Shown here: positions 23,596 through 36,800 of the stretch, piece after piece
Position numbering within the stretch: the stretch's first letter is position 1
Layout: each line of letters starts with the position of its first letter
Virus record (IMG/VR): IMGVR_UViG_3300020178_000761
Location: 1 to 64,000 of that record
Strand: one strand, 5' to 3'
From: a virus
DNA: 64,000 nt
The notes under the pieces: generated by a model
What the model saw: only the letters and a program-made list of their open reading frames with translations
Database searches by the model: none
What the model was told of the DNA's origin: nothing
Position numbers and translations under genes: made by a program

Positions 23596-23919
23596 ATGGC
23601 AAGGGGAATAGCAAGAATTGGTGACAGAACAGATGGTACTTGTTATCATCCCAGTCATCTTGTGCCGCTAGCCACAGGAGGCACCATCATCACAGGATCC
23701 AGCAAAGTGGTGTGTGATGGCAATAGATTGGCGGCAACACTGGGAGATGAAGTGGAAACAGATTGTGGTCACATTGCTTATATTATTACAGCAACAGCCA
23801 AAGTGTTGATAGGACACAAGGCTCAATTTGTGGCAAGGCTGGGAGATCAGATTGACGATGGCGCTCCCTACAAAGCCAAAATTGTCACGGCAAGCAATAA
23901 GACATTTCCACAAGGTTAA
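23596..23919 (+). CDS. PAAR-domain spike-tip protein
   Basis: PAAR proteins form the sharp zinc-stabilised cone at the end of contractile-tail spikes. The 107-residue product starts ARIGDRTDGTCYHPSHLVPL, has GGTIITGSSKVVCDGNRLA and DCGHIAYIITATAKVLIGHKAQFVARLGDQI. This is the standard arrangement of 'GD', 'G--t-I-Gs--V---G---a--GD' and 'CGH----i--g---v-i-g---ar-GD' repeats. Cys17, His19 and the Cys-Gly-His triad are the likely zinc ligands. In T4 the equivalent is gp5.4. It follows the spike and precedes gp25, which fits. Confidence 0.92.
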   Translation: MARGIARIGDRTDGTCYHPSHLVPLATGGTIITGSSKVVCDGNRLAATLGDEVETDCGHIAYIITATAKVLIGHKAQFVARLGDQIDDGAPYKAKIVTASNKTFPQG

Positions 23920-23927
23920 ATATCAAT

Positions 23928-24368
23928 ATGGCACATAAAAAATTATACAAAGAGATCACAGTAGGACCGAGTATTAGTCCCAAACAACCACCTAGCCAAA
24001 GAATTTATAGAGGGATCAGCACAGTTAATCCAGACAACACAAATTTTGCTCTTAACGATATTGGTTTAATCAAACAAGACTTATTAAATCATTTTCATAT
24101 CAGTCAAGGCGAAAAGTTGGAGAATCCAGAGTTTGGCACAATCATTTGGGATTTGATACATGATCCTATGACACCAGACCTACAAGAAGCAATTAAACAA
24201 GATGTGGTGAAAATTATAGAAAATGATCCAAGAATTAGAGCTGATTCTGTGATTATTACTCCATTTGAAGCAGGCATACAGATTGAAGTTGAATTAACAT
24301 ATGTCAAATATAATGTGTCTGAAAAATTAAGACTAACATTTGACGAGAATAATGGATTACTGAATTAA
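23928..24368 (+). CDS. 25: Baseplate wedge protein (T4 gp25)
   Basis: gp25 is part of the inner baseplate core bundle and belongs to the conserved gp25/TssE family. The 146-residue product (T4: 132) shows IYRGISTVNPDNTNFALNDIGLIKQDLLNHF (25-56), EKLENPEFGTIIWDLIHDP (about 62-80; the E-P-x-FG-t element is the family hallmark) and QDVVKIIENDPRI. Beta strands at the end (GIQIEVELTYVKYNV) complete the fold. A late-promoter box follows its stop and serves the next gene. Confidence 0.94.
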   Translation: MAHKKLYKEITVGPSISPKQPPSQRIYRGISTVNPDNTNFALNDIGLIKQDLLNHFHISQGEKLENPEFGTIIWDLIHDPMTPDLQEAIKQDVVKIIENDPRIRADSVIITPFEAGIQIEVELTYVKYNVSEKLRLTFDENNGLLN

Positions 24369-24388
24369 ATGCTCACATTATACAAACA

Positions 24389-24396
24389 AATAAATA
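24389..24396 (+). promoter_or_regulatory. Late promoter box AATAAATA before gp6
   Basis: AATAAATA lies 21 bases before the gp6 start, with AAAAAGGAAACC as ribosome-binding site between them. This matches the spacing seen at 17619, 42500, 47380 and 48860. Confidence 0.65.
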
Positions 24397-24417
24397 ACAC
24401 TATTAAAAAGGAAACCA

Positions 24418-27400
24418 ATGTCATCCACAGATAGACAAAATAGATTATTGTTAGCAGAAGACTGGAAAAGAGTTTATCAGTCATATAAAAATGCGGAATT
24501 CAAAAGTTACGACTTTGATACTATCCGTAGAACAATGATTCAATACATAAGACAGAACTATCCAGAAGATTTCAACGATTACATTGAATCATCAGAGTAT
24601 CTAGCACTGATAGATTTGGTAGCGTTCCTAGGACAAAACTTGGCTTTCAGAACAGATTTAAATGCTAGAGAAAATTTTTTAGAAACTGCTGATAGACGTG
24701 ATTCAATTTTAAGATTAGCAAGACTTATCAGTTACAATCCTACTAGAAATCAATGTGCAAATGGTTTGATGAAAATCGTAGGAATAAGCACAACGGAAGA
24801 TATTGTAGATAGCAATAATTTAAATTTAAGCAATCAAACAATCAGTTGGAACGATGCAAGTAACCCAAATTGGTACGAACAATTTGTAAAAGTTTTAAAT
24901 GCTTCACTTGCCGAAAATGAAAAATTTGGTAGCCCAGTTAAGTCATCAAACATAGATGCTATACCAACCAGTCAATACAGAGTCAATGCTAACAACACAG
25001 ATGTTCCTGTTTACTCTTTTACAAAATCTGTAAACGGACAAAGTTTACCTTTTGAAATTGTTTCAACATCGTTTGACAACGGTGCTATCATGGAAGAGGC
25101 TCCGTTAGTAGGTAGACGTTTCAGTTTACTTCATAGAGACGATGGTAAAGGCAATGCTTCAAACAATACAGGATTTTTTGTTCATTTTAGACAAGGTGTA
25201 TTAGATCAAGGTAATTTTTCAGTTGATGTTCCAAGCAATAATCAATCAGTATCTATTGAGGCTAGCAATATTAACAATACAGATGTTTGGTTATATCAAT
25301 TAGATGTGGACACAGGATTAGAAGATACACTTTGGACAAAAGTTGATTCTGTTACAGGTAATAATGTAATCTATAATTCAACAGCAAAAAGTGTTAAAAA
25401 TATTTACACAGTATTGAGTGACACAGACGATTCAATCAGTTTAAAATTTGCTGACGGTATATTTGGAAATCTTCCACAAGGAAATTTTAGAACTTACTAC
25501 AGAAGAAGTAAAAATCAAAATGTTAGAATTGTGCCTGCAGATATGCAGAATGTTCAAATTGATGTTCAATATGTTTCTGCTAACAATCAAATTGAAGTTT
25601 TAACTTTAACAATGGGTCTTCAGTACACAGTGGACAATGCTACAACTTCTGAAACAAACAACAACATTAGATTAAACGCTCCAGCAACTTATTACACACA
25701 AAATAGAATGATAACAGGAGAAGATTATAATGTTGCTCCGTTGGGAACTAATCAAGAAATTATAAAAGTAAAAGCAGTTAATAGAACTTCTAGCGGAATT
25801 TCAAGATATTATGATTTGATAGATTCAACAGGCAAGTACAGCAACACAAATATTTTTGGTGCTGATGGATCAATTTACAAAGAAGAAACAGAAAACTTAG
25901 ATACATTTAGTTTTTCTACACAAACAGATATAGAAGGTGTTATTATTAATCAATTGGAACCTTTGTTATCAAAAAATCAAACAAGAAATTATTACATTGA
26001 AAAATTCCCTAAAATATTTTTAAATGATTTGAATCCTGTATGGCAACAGGTTACTAAATCAACCAATGAATCAACAGGAAAATTAATCGATGCTGTAAAC
26101 GTTTTAGATTATCAAGTGGGAACATTCACAGCCAGTCAATTGAAATATGTTGAACCAGGTGCTATGATTAAGTTTGTGGCTCCCGCAGGACAACATTTTA
26201 TGGCTGATAATTCATTGATGACAGGTGTAGCGGATCATCCAGGCGCTAAAGATTATATTTGGACATCAGTTGTTAGTGTGTTGAATGATGGTGTTGCTAA
26301 TTCAAGCACAGGAGAAGGTGCTATAAAATTTAACGATGTTATTCCAACAGGTGCTATTGCTATACAGATATTACCAAAATTTGCAAAACAGTTCACTAAC
26401 GATATCAAAACAATCATAATAGATCAAGCATTTGCTTATAATAATTTTGGAATAAGGTATGATGTTGCTAGTAGATCATGGCAAGTGATTGATGAAAATA
26501 ATTTAGATGTTTACGGTACATTTAGTACAGGTAAAACAGGCGACACATCAAACCAACAGTTGGACAGCAGTTGGTTAATCAAATGTATTACAAATGGTGC
26601 AACATACACCATCACATACAGAGGATTAAGATATGTGTTTGAAAGTAAAAGAGAAGTAAGATTTTTCTATGATAGTGCTGACAGAAACTTTAATGCTCAA
26701 ACAGGAGTTACATTACAAGATAAAGTTTCTGTGTTATCGATCAACACAAAACCTGATGTTGTAGCATCATTTACAAATGATATCAACTTTGCTGTATCAA
26801 CAGAATACAGAACTTTGAGTGGATATGTAGACAGTTCTAAATTAGAATTAACACAGTTTGATTCTGATCAAGATGGTATTGTTGATAATCCAGATGCATT
26901 TAACCTTGTTGTAGATCCAGCAACTAATTCTAGCACAAAATATGTTTTCCAAAAACTTGTGAGTGAATCAGATGGAACACAAAGATATCAATATGTTAAT
27001 GCTACAGATGAAAAAATTTATATTAGACAAACTTCAGTAGGTGCTATTGGAGATTACACAAACGGATCGATTGTTTACCTGATTGACAGTGACAGTTTCA
27101 AACAAATAAACTCCACAACTAATACAACATCAAACATTACAAATTATGTGGCTCACGTGGGTAGAGATAATATCAAATTCCAATATGTTCACACTGTGGA
27201 TGGTAACACAAGATTGGATCCAAGTTCATCTAACATAATAGATATGTATGTTTTAACAAGAACATATGATATCAATTTTAGATTATGGTTAGCAGGTGTA
27301 ACAACTACTAAACCTTTATTGCCTAGTAATGATTCGTTATACACAAATTATAACACACCATTAGCAAAAATTAAATCCATCAGTGATACAATAATATATC

Positions 27401-27828
27401 ATCCTGTCAAATACAAAATATTATTTGGTACACAGGCAACCACTGATGTACAAGCAACATTCAAAATTGTAAAAAATTCTGATCAAGTTACGAACGATAG
27501 TGATATTAAAAGTAGGGTGATTCAAGCAATCAACGAATTTTTTGCTTTAGAAAATTGGGATTTCGGTGATACATTTTATTTCACAGAATTAAGCACATAC
27601 GTGATGAATGAACTAGCACCTGATATCACTACTTTTGTGGTTGTTCCGAAAGAAGGCACAAAAGCATTTGGCAGTCTTTTTGAAGTTAAATCAGAAAATG
27701 ATGAAATTTTTATTAGTGGAGCCAAAGTATCTGATGTTGAAATTATTGATGCGGTGACTGCCTCTAAATTAAAAGCCGACGGTACTATTACCACAAGTTC
27801 AACCAGCACTAACACATTGAGCGAGTAG
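24418..27828 (+). CDS. 6: Baseplate wedge protein, enlarged (T4 gp6)
   Basis: The N-terminal 110 residues are clear gp6: YDFDTIRRTMIQYIRQNYPEDF, YIESSEYLALIDLVAFLGQNLAFRTDLNARENFLETADRRDSILRLARLISY. The C-terminal 120 residues again fit the gp6/gpJ family (HPVKYKILFG, IKSRVIQAINEFFALENWDFGDTFYFTEL). gp6 dimers clamp the wedge ring. At 1136 residues it is nearly twice T4 gp6 (660). The added central part is beta-rich with many Asn/Thr/Asp residues (for example SDQDGIVDNPDAFNL, which looks like a calcium-binding loop). Start and ribosome-binding site are clear. Confidence 0.9.
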   Translation: MSSTDRQNRLLLAEDWKRVYQSYKNAEFKSYDFDTIRRTMIQYIRQNYPEDFNDYIESSEYLALIDLVAFLGQNLAFRTDLNARENFLETADRRDSILRLARLISYNPTRNQCANGLMKIVGISTTEDIVDSNNLNLSNQTISWNDASNPNWYEQFVKVLNASLAENEKFGSPVKSSNIDAIPTSQYRVNANNTDVPVYSFTKSVNGQSLPFEIVSTSFDNGAIMEEAPLVGRRFSLLHRDDGKGNASNNTGFFVHFRQGVLDQGNFSVDVPSNNQSVSIEASNINNTDVWLYQLDVDTGLEDTLWTKVDSVTGNNVIYNSTAKSVKNIYTVLSDTDDSISLKFADGIFGNLPQGNFRTYYRRSKNQNVRIVPADMQNVQIDVQYVSANNQIEVLTLTMGLQYTVDNATTSETNNNIRLNAPATYYTQNRMITGEDYNVAPLGTNQEIIKVKAVNRTSSGISRYYDLIDSTGKYSNTNIFGADGSIYKEETENLDTFSFSTQTDIEGVIINQLEPLLSKNQTRNYYIEKFPKIFLNDLNPVWQQVTKSTNESTGKLIDAVNVLDYQVGTFTASQLKYVEPGAMIKFVAPAGQHFMADNSLMTGVADHPGAKDYIWTSVVSVLNDGVANSSTGEGAIKFNDVIPTGAIAIQILPKFAKQFTNDIKTIIIDQAFAYNNFGIRYDVASRSWQVIDENNLDVYGTFSTGKTGDTSNQQLDSSWLIKCITNGATYTITYRGLRYVFESKREVRFFYDSADRNFNAQTGVTLQDKVSVLSINTKPDVVASFTNDINFAVSTEYRTLSGYVDSSKLELTQFDSDQDGIVDNPDAFNLVVDPATNSSTKYVFQKLVSESDGTQRYQYVNATDEKIYIRQTSVGAIGDYTNGSIVYLIDSDSFKQINSTTNTTSNITNYVAHVGRDNIKFQYVHTVDGNTRLDPSSSNIIDMYVLTRTYDINFRLWLAGVTTTKPLLPSNDSLYTNYNTPLAKIKSISDTIIYHPVKYKILFGTQATTDVQATFKIVKNSDQVTNDSDIKSRVIQAINEFFALENWDFGDTFYFTELSTYVMNELAPDITTFVVVPKEGTKAFGSLFEVKSENDEIFISGAKVSDVEIIDAVTASKLKADGTITTSSTSTNTLSE

Positions 27829-27852
27829 ATAGAATAGAGGAAATGAATATTA

Positions 27853-30800
27853 ATGGCATACGATAATGATCAAAAAGATTTCGAATTGCCCGCAGGCAAA
27901 GACAATGGTAAAAGAAAGTCTGCTGAATTCTTACCTAAATATTTTAGAACTCCAGTAAATCAAAAATTTTTACACAGCACACTTGATCAATTAATTTCTC
28001 AAGGAACTCTTGAAAAGTTAAATGCTTATTACGGAAGAAAAGTTACAAGTGCTTACACTTCAGGTGATTTATATGTGCCTGAAATAAGTGCTGATAGAGA
28101 AAACTATAAATTTGAACCATCTGTTGTTCAAAAAGATGATCTAGGAAATGTAAATTTTTATTCAGATTATATCGATTTTGTAAATCAAATTGCCAACTAT
28201 AATGGCGACACATCTAATCACAGTGTTTTGAATGCTCAAGAATATTATGCTTGGTCTCCTAAAATAGACTGGGACAAGTTTGTAAATTACAGAGAATATT
28301 TTTGGATGCCATATGGTGCATCTACAGTATCTATAAACGGACAACAACGAAATGTTGTCAGCACATACACAGTTACAAAAAGTGATCAAGGTGACAACTA
28401 TGCTTACATTTTTACTCCAGATGGTTTAACGGCGAATCCTACATTAAAATTATACAAAGGACAAACATACAAATTTGAAATTGATGCTGAAGGATTACCT
28501 TTGGTTTTTAGAACACAAAGAATATTAGACGAAAGTTATAATTTCAATGATGGTATAGATGTTCAAGCAGTTGAAAAAGGCATAATAACTTTTCAGGTAA
28601 AAGATTCAACACCTGAAAAATTATATTATGGTTCATCAAATGATATCAATGCTTGGGGATTAATCCAAGTGTTTGACATTGAAGAGAATTCAGCCATCGA
28701 TGTTACCAATGAAGTATTAGGTAAGAAAAATTATACCACTGCTGACGGAGTTGCTCTTTCTAATGGAATGAAAGTTAATTTCAAAGGCACAGTTACTCCA
28801 GCACAATATGCCGAAGGAGATTACTATGTAGAGGGTGTAGGCGAAGCAATTCAACTTATTAATTCTCAGAATTTAGAAGTGGTCAGTAGTTTTACAAACA
28901 GTGTGCCCATTCCATTTGATTCCCAAAATTTTGATACAGTGGGTTTTGGAACAGCAACATCATATGCTGTCAATAAAGACTATGTGGTCATTAATAGATC
29001 ATCACCAGAAGGAAGTCCATGGACAAGACACAATAGATGGATACATCGTTCAGTTATTGAAGCCAGTGCCAGTGCAAATGGTCAAGTTGCAGACATAGAT
29101 CAAACTTCAAGAGCACGTAGACCTATTATAGAATTTGAAGCAGGTATTAAACTATACAACTTTGGAACATCGAGCAAAGGCAATGTAGATTTAATAGACA
29201 CAGTGACTAAAGATGTAATGAGCGACATAGAAGGATCTGAAGGATTCTACGTTGATGGTATTGCTGTTACAAATGGTTTAAAAATATTGTTTACAGCAGA
29301 TACAGATCCGTTGGTGAAAGATAAAATTTATCAAGTAAAATTTATAGACCTTGAACTAAATGGAATAAAAACCAACCAAGTAAGTTTAGTAGAAGTTGCA
29401 AATGCTTCACCGAAAGAAGGTGAAACAGTTTTAGTTACTAATGGTGTAAAAAACCAAGGCAAATGGTATCATTATAACAATGGTTGGAAAACATCACAAG
29501 CGAAAACAAAAACTAATCAAGCACCATTGTTTGATCTTTTTGATAGCAATGGCAACAGTTACACAGATGATATATTATACCCAAACAGTTCGTTTCGGGG
29601 AAATAAAATATTTTCATATGCAGTCGGAACAGGCACTAACGATACTGAATTAGGATTTCCATTAACTTATCAAAACGTTGAAAATGTTGGCGATATTGTT
29701 TTCAACTTTGATTTATTAAATCAATCATATGTGTATGAATCACAAACATTAAGTGGAACACTTGCTTCAGAAACAGCATTTTTAAAAAAATACAATGCTC
29801 AAGGACAATTTGCCACAGTGAATGGTTGGTCTAAGGCACCAACAAAAAGTTTTCAAAAAGTAAACAGACAATATGTAGCCAGCACTAATCAATTGAACGA
29901 TTTTGCTGTAGACGTGTATGACAAAAGTGGTGATTTAAATGATTTAGGAGTAAAAGTTTTTGTTAACAACAAAAAGAAAACACAAAACGTTGATTGGTAT
30001 ATTTTAAGAGTAGATTCAGTTGCTTATGTAAAATTTTACACAAATCTAAAAGCCAATGATGTTGTTTTAATTAGAACAACCAGTGCCACTGACAAAAATG
30101 CTAATGGACATTATGAATTTCCAACAAATTTACAGTCTAATCCATTAAATGACAAAGTAGTTACATTCACAGTTGGACAAGTGACTGATCACGTAAAATC
30201 AATCACTAATGAGTTGACAGATATACAAGGTGTCACACCAGGAGTAAGCAATTTAAGAGATTTTCCAAATGCTACATTGTATGGAAGAAAATTTTTACAA
30301 CACAGTGGACCAATGGTGTTGTCTTCATATTTGTTGAATAACAAAGAAGTCAATTTAATTTCGGCAATATCACAAAGTCAAACAGACTACTACAAATTTA
30401 AAAGATCATTTGTGAGTGCTATGGACGATTTGGGATTTGACGGTACATCAGTACAAATAGTTGATAAAATTTTAGAAAAACTTAATAAAGACTCCAACGA
30501 TAATCTTCCTTATTTTCAAACAGATATGTTTGGAGTAGGTGCATATATTAGCACAACACACGAAGTATTAGATGTAGACAGTAAATTTTTTGCTTTAAAA
30601 AACAGTCATAATCTTTCTACTCTATCAAATAAAGCAGTGTATGTGTATCTGAACGGTGATCAATTACTTCACGCACATGACTATATTTTTACTGATGGTT
30701 TTGTTCAAGTAACTAAAACTTTAACTTTAGATGACACTATTGTTATTAATGAATTTGAAACAACTAACGGAACATATGTACCACCTACACCGACTAAATT

Positions 30801-33800
30801 AGGATTATATCCAAAATATGTTCCTAAAAAATATTCAGACACAACCGCTTTAGAGCCAGTTAATGTTATTCAAGGACATGACGGTAGTATCGTTGTTGCA
30901 TACAATGATTTTAGAGATGATGTTATTTTAGAACTAGAAAAAAGAATTTACAATAATATAAAAGTTGTTTTTGATGAAAATTTATTTGAAATAAAAACTT
31001 TTATACCTAGAGCAAATTCAATCAACGAATTTACTGAAGCATCTATCAATAAAACATTATTGGGCGATTTTAATGATTGGTTAACATTTATTGGAAACGA
31101 AGATTACACAGCCAACACTTACCAGTCTGATGAAAACAGTTTAACTTGGAATTATTCTAACATGGTGTCACCGCAAGGGACTAAATTATCAGGATACTGG
31201 AGAGGTGTGTACAAATATGCTTATGACACAGACAGACCAAATATTACTCCTTGGGAAATGTTGGGGTACACAGAAGAACCATCTTGGTGGTCAACAGTGT
31301 ACGGACCAGCACCATACACCGGAGACAATCTTGTGTTATGGCAGGATTTAGAAAAAGGAATTGTAAGAGAACCTAATAAAAAAATTATAATCAAAGACAA
31401 ATATAAAAGACCAGGATTGACATCGCATATTCCAGTGGACAGTAATGGAAATATAAAAAGTCCATTTGATAGTGCTTATGCCAGAGGTGCTGTATTACAA
31501 TTAACTAAAGGAAACTTTAAATTTGGCGATCACGCTCCAATTGAAAATGCTTGGAGAAGAAGTGCTCATTATCCATTTGCTCTATTAAAAAGTTATATTT
31601 TACATAGACCTAATCAAGCAGTTGGTATTGGATTAGACATCAGTAGAACAAAAAGAAATGCAAGTGGTCAAATTGTTTATAATTCTTTAACAGCAATTAG
31701 ACCTAAAGACATTGTATTTCCAAGCAGTATTGCAGATAAAACAATAAACTTAACAGCAGGATTAATAAACTATATTTTTGAAGTGGTAGAAAACTCACTA
31801 ACCACCAACTATGCTTCTTACAAAAAACAACTTACTGAATTAACAGTACAGATTGGATTTAAAATTAGAGGTTATAGCAACAAAAATAATTTCAAATTAT
31901 TAATTGATAGTAAGACTCCGCTAAACAGTACGTCGTTGTTTGTACCAGATGAAAATTATCAATTAATTTACAACGTTTCGGCACCTATCGAAATTTTAAC
32001 TTATAGTGGACTGATCATAGAAAAATTAGCCAGCGGTTACAGTATAAAAGGTTATGATAGAGATGACCCTTATGTAAGATATCACGCAGTGTATGAACAA
32101 ACCAGTGATCCTGCAATTACAGTGGGAGGCATAAGTGCATCATTTGTAAATTGGAGCGAAAATAAACGTTACGATAGAGGTGCTTATGTAAAATATTCTG
32201 ATGAGTTTTATGCTGTAGACGAAACACACGTTTCAGGATCAACATTTGATCTTTCTAAATTTTTAAAATTAATTGATCTGCCAACAGAAGGTGGCAGAAC
32301 TGCAATCCTTAGAAAAAAATTCTTAACTGATGCTGTGGTAGAAATTCCATACGGTACTGTGTTTGATACAATTCAATCAGTTGTTGATGTAATTCTTGGA
32401 TATGAATCATATCTAAAATCAAAAGGATTTAAATTTGATCAGTTTGATAGTCAGACGGAATTAGTATCCAACTGGCAATTAAGTATGAAAGAATTTTTAT
32501 TCTGGACTACACAAAATTGGGATGAAGGTGCAGTAATCAGTTTAAGTCCAGCCAGTAAAAAACTTGTATTAGAATCGAAATACTCTACAACTGACAATGT
32601 TGTGGATAATTTCTATTCATATGGTGTATTAAAAGAAGATGGAAAAAATTTAGACAAAGAAAATTTAAGAATTACTAGAGAATCAAACACATTTGAATTG
32701 TTTACAAAAAACACTGTTAATGGAATTTACTTTGCTAAAATTCCTTTAGTACAAAAAGAACACGTGTGTTTAGTGGATAACTCAACGGACTTTAATGATT
32801 TAATCTACGATCCAGCAAGTGGTTACAAGCAAGATAGAATTAAAATGCTTGGTTACATCACAGAGTGGGACGGCAGTTTAAATATTCCAGGATTTATCTA
32901 TGACGAAGCCAAAGTAGTTGAATGGCAACCATACACAGATTATGCTATGAGCGATGTGGTTAAACACAAAGAATTTTATTACACAGCCAATACAAAACTT
33001 AAAGGCACACAAGAATTTAATGACAATGACTGGCGAAGATTGGATGATAAACCACGAAGTAGTTTATTGTCAAATTTTGATTACAAAACTAATCAGTTTG
33101 CTGATTTTTATGATCTTGACACAGACAACTTTGATAGTCAACAACAAAAACTAGCACAACATTTAATTGGGTATCAACCAAGAGAATATTTACGTAATAT
33201 CATTAACGATGATGTGAGTCAATACAAATTTTATCAAGGTTTTATTAGAGAAAAAGGAACATCAAATGCTCTTAATAAATTATTTGATGCTTTAGCAAGT
33301 GCTGATAAAGAGAGTTTAGATTTCTATGAAGAATGGGCAATACGAAAAGGGCAATATGGTGCTGTAGATACATTTGACGAAATAGAATACAATCTTGATG
33401 AATCTAAGTTTAGATTGAACCCACAACCTATTTTGTTAACAGATGACTCGGCAAACACAGCATCTGATTTGGTTTATAGAATACAGTCTGGACAAACATA
33501 TCTAGCACCCAAGGATTATACACACACGCCTTTTGCCATTAAGTATGACAAGAATACTTACATTAAGACAGCAGGACCAGTTAATCCAATAGATATTTCT
33601 CTCACATTATCTCAGTATGAAGATATATTAACAAATTCTAATGTTAAAAATTTACTTGAAGGACAATATGTTTGGATTGGAAATTACAATAAAAGTTGGA
33701 CTGTTTTAAAATATACCAAAACAGAACAGCAAACAGTTTCAGTAGTAAAAACTGGATCAACAATCACAGTTAACACATTGAACACTGCTGTTATGAATGT

Positions 33801-36800
33801 AGGCGAAATTTTTGTAGTAAGTATTGACGGTGAAGATTATGTATTAAAATGTACAACAGCAAATTCAACAACAATTCAATGTGAAGATAAAGAAGGATTT
33901 GTTTCAATAGATCCAGGAGTTGGTTACATTACACGATTTATAGAATATAGATTAGGTTCTATTGATGACATCAACACAGTAATAAACAATCAAGGATTAA
34001 CAGATAATGAAAAATTCTGGATTGATGAAAGTAATGATGGCAAATGGAAAATAGTGAACAATAAATTTGTTTATAAAACACACAATGAAATAAGTTCAAC
34101 AAGTACATCAGGCGATGAAAGTTTTGGCACAGTTATAGCCGCTAATAAACAAAATTCTATAGTATTAGTAAGTCAACCATCAGATGGTGATGGAAAAATT
34201 TATGTTTTTTCTAGAGGATCGGAAAGCGGTTCATTAAAATTATTACAGACTATTGAAGCACCAACATCAGATTTATTACTAAATTCAGACTTGTTTAGTT
34301 CAAACAGTAGTTTTGGAAAAGCAGTGGATATTTCACCAGATGGAAATTTTGTAATTATTGGTGCTCCTAATGCCGGAGATTTGAAAACGGAATACAAAGG
34401 AGTATACAATCCTGCTTCAAATTACAATGTAGGTAATATTGTTCAATACAAACAACAACTTTGGAGAGCAACTAATCAAATAGAAGGTGCAGTGGCATCT
34501 GATTTATTTTCAACTTTTGACGCTTCAGCATTTTACAAAGAAAATATTGGTTTCTCAACAACCTCGCTGTTAATAGGTGACAGTGTATTTTCAAACGAAA
34601 CCACAGATCACTTACTAATTAGAGGATCAGCAGATCAGTATTCAGCAACAAAAATTGGTGACAAATTAATATTAAAATATCTTGATTTCAGTACAGAATA
34701 TCCTATTGATAGAAACAATTACAACAAATCTGCTAATCAACCATTCAATGGAATAGGTGCTCCTACTATTAAAAACAATGTGTTTAGTGGTGCTGAAATT
34801 TCAATTCAAGCAAAAGTAGATGAAATACTTCAAGTATCATTGACACTCAGAGATGCTCCAGTGTCCAGTGTTGTAAGTACAAGCACAGCACAAGGTACTG
34901 TTGTGTACTCGAGAAAAATAGCAGGAAAGACTTTATTGTATTTGAAAGATGTTAGAGGTGTATTTTCTGCCAGTGGTAGTTTGTTATTGGATACTTTACC
35001 GATAGGAGATTACACTAGAGTAAACACAGAAGATTATGATCATCTTGGTGGATGGTGGAAAGTTGGCATAGGTGCTAGTGTATCCACTGGTGCAGGTGCT
35101 GATATATCAACGAACGTTGTAATTCAAGATATTAAATTATTAAATGAAACTAGAGATAGCAATTTGTTTTTCAGTTCTTTTGAACAACCAATTGTTCCTA
35201 TAACACCACAAACTCCTTTAGTAAAAGCACAGTTTGGGTTAGGAACATACTATCAAAGATATTACATTAATCCAGCAAATAATTCTTGGCAAAGTAATTC
35301 AACTCCACAAGGAATATTAAGTAACAAATGGTTTGTTAGAACAGGATATGATATTGCTCATGATGGTGGACTAAATTCTAGTAATTCAGCCAACAATGTA
35401 AGTGTTTGGTTCAATAACGTGGATCAAAATGCATTTGATTTTTCTGGGTTAAACATTGACAGCGATGACACTAACGGTATAAAAGAAGTTGTAGACATTT
35501 GGGAAGGTTATATTGATATAGATTCCCAACCAGACAATAATGCAAATTATTATTATCCGGAAGCAGGTGTACACACTATATATGATCCTATAAAATTTGT
35601 TCAAGCAGATGTTACATTTGTACAGTTTATTGCTTTAGAAAAAATAAGAGTTTATTTTAGAAATGCTAGAAACACAGTGGATCCAAATGGTTCAACGTTG
35701 TTCAGTCTAGGATCGAATGCAGGACAATCTGCAACCATTCAAAGACTGGGAGGCGGAGTTGATAGATTAATAGGATCTATTGAACAAGCAGTTCAATCAG
35801 GACCCAATGATGGAGATATTTTAGTATTTGAACACACAACACCAATCACAGCATCAGGTGATCCTGCCGCATACACTGTGAATGATATAGAGTACTGGAT
35901 ATGGGACGAGTTTGAAAATGTTGCAGGTATTCAGCAACTTGCAAATATTCCTAGCAGTCAAAATAGAGATTGGTTACAGGTACACAATATTCCTATTGGT
36001 GAAGGAACAGCCAGCGGATTAACAAACCAAGGTGCATTTTTAGTTTATAAAAAGAACACAGCAGGACAATATGCATACAATTCAGCATTCACAGTACCGG
36101 ACACACAATCTGGATTACGTTTAGGTTCAAAAATTCAAATACGCGATGTTGGGGACACAACAGTTGCATTTATCAGTGCTGAAGGAAATGGTTCAAACGC
36201 TTTACCAGGTAAAGTTTATTTTATCAAATACAGTTCTACTAAAAATTGGTGGTTAGGTGTAGATGAAAACTACATGGGGCAGTTTGATCAAGATGCTGAT
36301 TATTTAAAAGACGAATTAGTAATTTATAATAATCAACTGTACAAGGCAAAAACAAATATTAGTTCAGGTGCATGGACCAGCGACGTTTGGGAGTTACAAG
36401 ATAGTCATGCAGATTATTTAGGTTATGTGCCTAACGATAGCGGAATAGAATTACAAGGAGATTCAACATTAGATCAAAGTAAATTAATAAAATTTGCAAA
36501 CACATTTGATGTTGATACAAATGGAGTTAATTTAGTTGTAACAAATCAATACAATGACTCGAAACAAGATGTTATTGTTTACAGATTAGATAACAATCAT
36601 TACACATACAAACAAACTATTTTACCACCGCAAGACTCTACTCCTGTAATTGATTTTGGTGCAGATATCAGTATATCAGAAGACGGCGAATTAATTGCTG
36701 TAGGATCTCCATTGAAAGATTTAACAAATATTGATATGGGTGTGGTTTATGTTTACAAAAAAGCCAGCAACGATACAGGTCTATACAATCTAAATCAAAC

